DNA of 64,000 nt from Polyporus tsugae (Eukaryota > Basidiomycota > Agaricomycetes > Polyporales > Polyporaceae): NCBI GenBank assembly GCA_024305745.1, contig JAHRBS010000014.1:379501-443500 (forward strand). The letters are read 5' to 3'. Of this stretch, positions 58,201-64,000 are shown piece by piece; the stretch's first letter is position 1, and every line of letters starts with the position of its first letter. Both the position numbers and the translations under genes were made by a program. The notes under the pieces are model-generated. The model was not told the origin of the DNA. It was given only the letters and a program-made list of their open reading frames with translations, and ran no database searches.

Positions 58201-59600
58201 TGATCCTAGGCATGTTATCCAGGTTCCGCGCCCATGTCTATGTCTGGGTGAGCCCGTGGCTCCTACTGCTGAAACACTCAGACGTCTCACCTCGACGAAT
58301 AACGGGACGCAGTAGATCATTTCAGACCGGGTCGCCACGACCGATTCGAGGAACAGCTCCGGAGTAGGCATCACAGGCGGAGTGCACGGCTTGAACATCG
58401 TCCAAACGACTCCGGTGTAAAGCTGAAACGAGGTCTCGTCAGCGTAGCCCATCGCAGAAGAGGAGCAACCCACCGTCCAGGTCATTATAAGCGAGCCCAT
58501 GACGTCTGTAACATGTATTCAATATTCAGCCTCTGACGCGGTTGTATCTGAGCCCAAAGCAAGTGATTACGCACGGAACATCGGGTTCGGCTGTGCACCC
58601 ACGCGGATGCCACAGAAGTCGACCTCGCCAAAGTCTGCATGACAGCGCGCCGGTGTGTCAGAATAGAAATATGTACATGCAGCCAATCGCGCCGACCGCA
58701 ACTCACATAAGAACGTCCCCCACTTCCTGTAGTTCTTATCCAAGAACTTGATTGGCTTCGGGAACGCGGTGGACCCTGCATTTTCCGCGTCAGTGCCACC
58801 GCCATTGCGTTGTGTGTGCAACAGGGAAGACGCCGCTTGGTCCGCGGGCCCAGACGCACCAGAAGAATGAATGATGATGCACGTCTTCTCTGGGCTGACT
58901 TTTCCCATAGGCACCAGCGCGTCGTCGCCGCCGGGCCCATAGAGGTCCTCGAAGCTCGGCATCGGCAGGCACTCGAACGCGTTGCCGTCCTTCGCGAGAT
59001 GCTCGTTCGCTTCCTGCGCGAGCCGCTGCATCGCGGGGTCCGCGCTGACGTACATCTGCTTGACGCCTATCTTGGAGACCAGGTGCGCGACCGCGATGCC
59101 CGAGTTGCGCGTGGAGATCGGGAAGGCGGCCAGCCCCAGGTACATGAGCCCGACCTTGAGCGTGTAGAACGATATCGAGTCTGGAATGATGGCGCGCTCA
59201 TGAGAACGGTGTGATTGGGGATCTGGGAGCCACGAAATGACGGAATGAACGTTTGCGCACCTGCGGTCGCGAGGATACCGATAACGGGCGGGTCGTTCTC
59301 GCTCTCGCCAGCCTGCGCCTTTGCGTAGTCGTCCGACAGACGGCTGTAGTGGGCAGACGAGAGCGTCGCGGCCTTGCGGACTGCACGGTACACCTCCGGG
59401 AAGCGAAGGACATGCTCCTTCTGGTCGTCATCGGCGTACACGAAGACGGGATGCTGCGCGCTGTGCTTCGCGTGGAATTCGAAGAGCTCGGGGATCGTAA
59501 GAGTTGTGTCGATTCCAGGGTTGGTGAACGTCGTGCTGTTAGCTCCTTGCACGGTATGCACAGCGGGGTTGTAGAATCCGGGTGCGGCCTCGAGAGACAT
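55249..59600 (-). CDS. NRPS-like adenylation-thiolation-reductase enzyme
   Basis: A multi-exon gene from ATG 59600 to TGA 55249. The adenylation domain comes first: after splicing IIIHSSGSTAFPKPIKF (core A3), SFQLYTGVVWTMFKP, RAMIYAGAPM, and RVFGRADDQLMLSTGEK. The thiolation domain follows with GDDDLFLQGCDSLQATWIRN, where Ser is the phosphopantetheine site. The reductase domain has the nucleotide loop VVLVTGTTGRLGCHLL and the catalytic GYSESKW. This A-T-R layout is that of basidiomycete carboxylic acid reductases and alpha-aminoadipate reductase-like enzymes: the acid is adenylated, loaded as thioester and released as aldehyde with NADPH. No condensation domain is present. The substrate cannot be told; an aryl acid is as likely as an amino acid. 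No other biosynthetic genes are adjacent. Confidence 0.9.
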
Positions 59601-62200
59601 CGTAGAGGAAGAGGAGAGCGGGGAGGGGTAGGGATGGTTGATGGTCGGTCGTCATGTCCTAGAGCGAGTATATATGCTCCAGCCTGGATGGCTCCCAAGA
59701 TGTAACGCATGAAGAAGACTTCGAGCGGCAAGCTAGAACATGTGTAGACGCCATGCGGGCTCGGAATACCCAATTGCAGCTGATGGAATCTGGATGACCC
59801 AAGTCGCGTGGCTGCGATCCGCTATGGGGTTCGCAGGCTTGTGTGCCGGGGAAGTGTGAGTTGATAGCCATGGGAGAATACATAGCCTGAAAGACGAAGT
59901 CTCGATCGGATCGAGCACGCGCGCGCGTGGCTTTCAATTCATCCAATTCCACTCGAAATGTTATGAAACGGGTTGTGGCGAGTGAGGGTGTCGTGGATGT
60001 TTGACTGCGTGCAAGGCGGCGAACGGGCAACAGTCCATCGAAGACACAGCTAGAAGGCAGCGTCCATCAAAGGGGAGAGCTGAACATCTCTAAGATGATC
60101 AGAACAGAACTTGAGCCGTAAACGTTCTCATGCGTACCAGATGGCGTGAGGTTAGGAAGGTAATAATGCCTCCGTACTTCGTAAGACCGAGCTTTCCACC
60201 CGAATTCCGTCGCTATGAGACAACGGACCAGTAGATGCATATGACCGTCGTGATGGTGCATTGTAGCATTTGAATGGGTGGGGTCGAGACTCGATACACT
60301 GCAATGCGGCGGCGTCGGTAAGCCAAAAGCTGCGCGGTTCCAGGAGATATTCAACTCAGCGAGTATGCATTGTAATCTCTTGCAATATATGCATTGCACG
60401 ATTGATTTTGACACGTCAATCTCCGCATTGGTGGTCCGTGCAATGTCTAGCCGATGGCAGCAAGCCTGTGCAAGTCCACCTGTCCAGCTCCTCAGAAGTT
60501 AGGTCTGACGTCCATCGAAGTTGCAGTTGAACAGACTGCAATGCGGCTGTTCTGCGGGTACGGGCGGTATTCGATGTCCGCGGGGCGGCGTAAGGAAGGG
60601 ATGTCGACATGATCTCTGAGGACTGGAGGAGAACACCGTTGAACAGTTGCAGGTGGGAACGAACCAACAAGCAGAATAATTGGCTCGTTTCACGAATTTA
60701 GCCCCCCGCGACGATCCCCGGACCCCGGCGCGGAGCCGAACCACTATACTGCGCTGACTTATGTAAACTTTAAATTTTGCCAACCGACTCCGACTTCTCT
60801 CTCTCTCGCCGACTGCGGAAGACCGGCGTGCTCGGAATTGGAAGGCATCTCAGTTTCAATAATACCACACACATAAGCACGAAGCTATCTCTCACTTGAG
60901 GCACGGCCGAGGTGCAATATTCGCACGAAGTAGTACGATCCGCGTCGGAAGAGGTGGTCGGACAGAAGAACCTGGCGGACCAGAAGACGTACGTTGTCGG
61001 CCAGAAGAACCCGGCGGACCCAGAACGTATTGTTGGAGCAAGAAGTATGTACATATCAGCCATAAGTTCAGACCGGGCCAATTAGTCATTGCACCGCGCT
61101 CGCTGACTCTGTTATGTAGTACCTCATGATCACCTTCGAAAAATTCAAACGGTTGTGAGCCACCACTGGCAGTGTAAAATTGTACGTCAATACACCACGG
61201 TGGGGGTGACTGTGTCAGTAGGCTTGAAGGCTGTTAAAGCAGCGAGGGGTGCTCGCAATCGCGCGTCCCGGTCACTTTCATACCGGTCATACCATAGAGC
61301 TCGGTGCGATTGGTCCGTCGGACAGGAACTCCGTTCGAGGGAATAGCATGGAAGTGGCACCTGGACCCTGGTGAAAACTCCACCCACGATCGACTTCCCC
61401 GAGTCGGTTGCAAAGATCCATCAACTGTATCGCGTCCGCCCTGCAGATCTGACACGACAACCGAGGTGAACCGACGGACATCGACGGTGACTGACGACCG
61501 TCGAAACTCCGTCGAGTGACTGGACGGACGATGAGGTACGGTGCATTACACTCGCGTACCTTACGCGAACCTCCGGTAGTGACCAGGAATATGCATGTAC
61601 TCCACGACCTTCGTATCGCGAACTGAATGGTAGAACAGTGTTTTACATCCATGATTAGTTCACAACGGTGCGATAAGGCGGGCGGACTTCTGCGTCCAAC
61701 CTTGCGACATCTGGATGTCTCTGCATGTACAGTGCCTACGACATGCATGATCTGGGTAATGGAACAACGTCGAAGACCATGACTCGGAACTTGCCGGTGT
61801 CCTTTCAGGCCCCAACTGCGTCTGGGACTAGACCCTCCCCGGTGTGGACACTGGAGGAACGCTCACGGAAACGCATTCCGGGGCGTCGGACCGAGATTTT
61901 GAGGTTTCCTACAATTATAGTGTTGCGATGAGGAAAATTTGACTCGTCGAGTATCCCTTCCCTGAACCCTATAGGACCAAAAGCGCAACGGGAACTGCGA
62001 AGTTCAGGCGTAAAACTCCAAATTCAGTGATGATCTACAAAGAAAAAGACTCGCTTGTAAACATACAACTCCACGGCAACTCGCTCGTGCAGCTTCGGGA
62101 GCTTGTGTTGCAACCGCGGGACGTCCAGCAATAGCAGAAGCGAAGGCGGCGGATGGAGCTGGCAGACGTGAAGAGCCGCAGAACCCGAGCCACATCAGCC
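59601..62200. other. 2.6 kb without recognisable genes
   Basis: Upstream of the NRPS-like gene; holds its promoter. Several short ORFs lack motifs. Near 60960-61020 a short imperfect direct repeat (CAGAAGAACCTGGCGGAC and CAGAAGAACCCGGCGGAC) occurs. Confidence 0.4.
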
Positions 62201-62222
62201 CACGAGGATGCGCTGCAGTCGC

Positions 62223-62759
62223 GACTGAACTTTGCCACCTGCCCCTCCACATGCGGAATGTGGCGTACAAGCCACGCCCATCCCTGCCCCCACCAATTCA
62301 TCGCCACCACCGGTCCGGAAGCCGCGCGCGGCTTCTCGGTCCCCTCGCCCGACCAAGACACCCTTGAACCGGTCGCCCTCCCCCTCCACGCTTGCGACCT
62401 TCGACAACGTCCTCGCACAGCTTTCCGCCCTCCGGAAGGAGGTCTCTCCGCCCCCTTCCCCGCCCCCCACACCATGGGCGGTCTCTCCAGTGCCTCGCAC
62501 GGAGAACCCCCGCCATTCATTCATCACGGTCGCCGTCCCATACGGCACCACGTCTCTGGTGGTCGACCGCGTCGACCACCCTATCTATGCGTGGAGTTTC
62601 AAGATCGCCGCGTCGCCGCCGCCCGCCCAAGTTCAGCGTGGCCGGTCGCCTCGTCGCCGTCCTTTGGCAGAGTATGGTACGGCCGTTTCCGCCCCCCATG
62701 AGAGTGGGCACCAGGGACCTCCTCGCAGTTCTCGGTTTTCTTTTAGTTCGGGTTCTTGA
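62223..62759 (+). other. Pro/Ser-rich open frame, no start codon
   Basis: An open frame of about 175 codons, rich in Pro, Ser and Arg, with a more regular piece in the middle (FDNVLAQLSALRKEV, HSFITVAVPYGTTSLVVD, HPIYAWSFKIA). It contains no ATG and a stop lies just upstream, with no splice acceptor between. It may be a 3' exon whose 5' join I cannot find, or a decayed gene. No family recognised. Confidence 0.25.
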
Positions 62760-62936
62760 ATCGGTTGGTAGTTTATTGAGTCGCACCGCTACGGCGGGGC
62801 CCCTCCCCACACGCTGGCTTTGCCGTGGGCCCCGGGATTTTGATCCGTCAACCGAATCGGGGATAGCAGTCGTCTTGTTAGGCACGCGTAGATACTAAGC
62901 TTTATCCGCTGTATTCCAACAAGCTCTGACGAGAAT

Positions 62937-62964
62937 TATCATCATCATCATCATCATCATCATC
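62937..62964 (+). repeat. ATC trinucleotide microsatellite
   Basis: About nine ATC units in a row. It is followed at once by TCGCGACTGAACTTTGC, a string that also occurs at about 62219-62235. Confidence 0.9.
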
Positions 62965-63044
62965 GCGACTGAACTTTGCGTGCAGACGGAGGATTTCGAC
63001 GTCTCCCATTCGCGATGTGCAGCTCGAGCGTGTCGAGGATGTGC

Positions 63045-64000
63045 CGGCTAGCATTTGTAAAGCTGCCAGGATGTTGCCAAAATCGAAACAAAGGTCTCTG
63101 AGTACGGATCGTGTAGGCGTATGGACTAACCAACGCAACAGGTCGTCTTCCTGCTGGGCATGTGCGGCTGCGGAGACGGAGAGCTGGGATGGCGTTGGCT
63201 GGGTACAGGGGCTAGTGCGGTTGACCATCCGTCAGAGTCGGTAGAATCGGCATATGCGACTTTGTACATCATGAGAGGAGGGAATGCGACGAGGATATTT
63301 TTGAAGTCTCTAATAGAGGCGAAAGTGCAAAAGGCGAGCTTCAGCCAATGGAGACAAGCGAACTGGCCGAGGGTGGAGGAGCGGGTCGGTGCCAAGCGGA
63401 AGGTATGCCCTCGGGGGAGAGAAGTATTCCCACTCCATGCTTTGGCAAGTGTTTTGAGATCTGTAATATAGAGGTCCCCTCCATGCCGCTGTCGAGGAAA
63501 CTAAGTGAGATGTAGTGTATCAGAGTGTCAAACCAGGGATATACTCTTCACAGGCATGGGCCCATCCGCCGAGTCCAGCATCTAAACGTCAGAATAATCA
63601 GCGATATCCCAATATTTGATTGAGTCGGCATAGGGTATGCTCACCCAAATCCTCTAGATGGGGAGGTGGTGGATAGGTGGGTTCGACCTGGGCCCGAAAG
63701 AGATTGAGAGAGAGAACAACAGTACCGTCGAGCTCATGATGCATGATTCCCGGGCAAGCCGCGGGCGCTGGATGGGCGCTGGTGAGGTGGCGCTTCTACA
63801 CATCGTGGGAATGAATTTCCTTCCATGCGAGCAACGTCACTGACCGGAACGTCTGCAGGAATCCGAACGTGTACAGCAGACGGGTAGGTTTCCCCACATA
63901 TATGAGGACTGACGCGGACGACGTTGTTCATGACAGCTGGGTACGACAGAAGGATTATGGGAGCGCTATGGTTGTCGCCCCAGTGCAGTCTTATTGGGCC
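63045..64000 (-). CDS. Probable F-box/LRR-like gene, partial at window edge
   Basis: Minus-strand exons 63460..63207 and 63153..about 63045 join in phase and read like the leucine-rich part of basidiomycete F-box proteins: TDLKTLAKAW (first residues from the upstream exon end), FACLHWLKLAFCTF, IRDFKNILVAFPPLMMYK, and EDDLLRWLVHTPTRSVLRDL. Near the window edge LSYPAVMNNVVRVSPHI may belong to the same gene. Downstream of about 63045 the likely reading frame changes without a good intron, and the frame runs into the ATC microsatellite, so the 3' part may be decayed. No F-box itself is visible; the 5' part lies outside the window. Confidence 0.4.

Noticed and set aside
33899..59600. A biosynthetic cluster made of P450, acid phosphatase and NRPS-like gene
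   Set aside because: The genes are separated by DIS3, EMC1 and TDP1 over more than 20 kb, and no transporter or regulator is present.

Overview
The window is nuclear DNA of a filamentous basidiomycete, most likely an Agaricomycete of the polypore type. The evidence is consistent: genes cut by many 45-75 nt introns with GT-AG borders, very small exons, mixed strands without operons, GC-rich coding exons, and typical basidiomycete families (MYND-finger expansions, HET-domain proteins, large F-box/LRR proteins, an adenylation-reductase NRPS-like enzyme, CYP450). No tRNA, rRNA, CRISPR, virus or intact transposon was recognised. Exon joins were worked out by hand from splice signals, reading phase and family fit.

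Left part (1-20.7 kb): an accessory-rich stretch. A two-exon MYND gene on the minus strand (137-1185) has a close paralogue in opposite orientation at 15068-16133, with a second, more diverged paralogue in tandem at 16665-17730. Between the two oppositely oriented copies lie an F-box/propeller gene, a large HET-domain gene, a decayed inverted piece of a HET paralogue, an M20 metallopeptidase, an FSH-type serine hydrolase and the housekeeping gene QCR6. A secreted GH76 alpha-mannanase follows.

Middle part (20.7-48.6 kb): about 2.5 kb without recognisable genes, then mostly conserved eukaryotic genes: MsrA, a TPR/F-box/leucine-rich-repeat protein, COP9 signalosome subunit 3, a WRAP53/TCAB1-type WD40 protein, a cytochrome P450, the exosome nuclease DIS3/Rrp44, a secreted histidine acid phosphatase and the ER membrane complex subunit EMC1.

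Right part (48.6-64 kb): a fourth MYND paralogue that carries two +1 frameshifts, a small secreted Kre9/Knh1-like GPI-type protein, a short WD-like gene, tyrosyl-DNA phosphodiesterase Tdp1 with N-terminal ubiquitin-interacting motifs, and an NRPS-like adenylation-thiolation-reductase enzyme. The last 4 kb hold low-quality coding remnants and the edge of another F-box-like gene.

The genes do not form one pathway. The housekeeping genes act in separate processes (respiratory complex III, RNA decay, deneddylation, ER insertion, DNA repair). The most interesting common thread is the MYND family: four copies share one intron position inside the finger and an unassigned, conserved C-terminal domain, and two copies share their promoter. 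I did not see a multi-gene defence or biosynthetic system beyond that.
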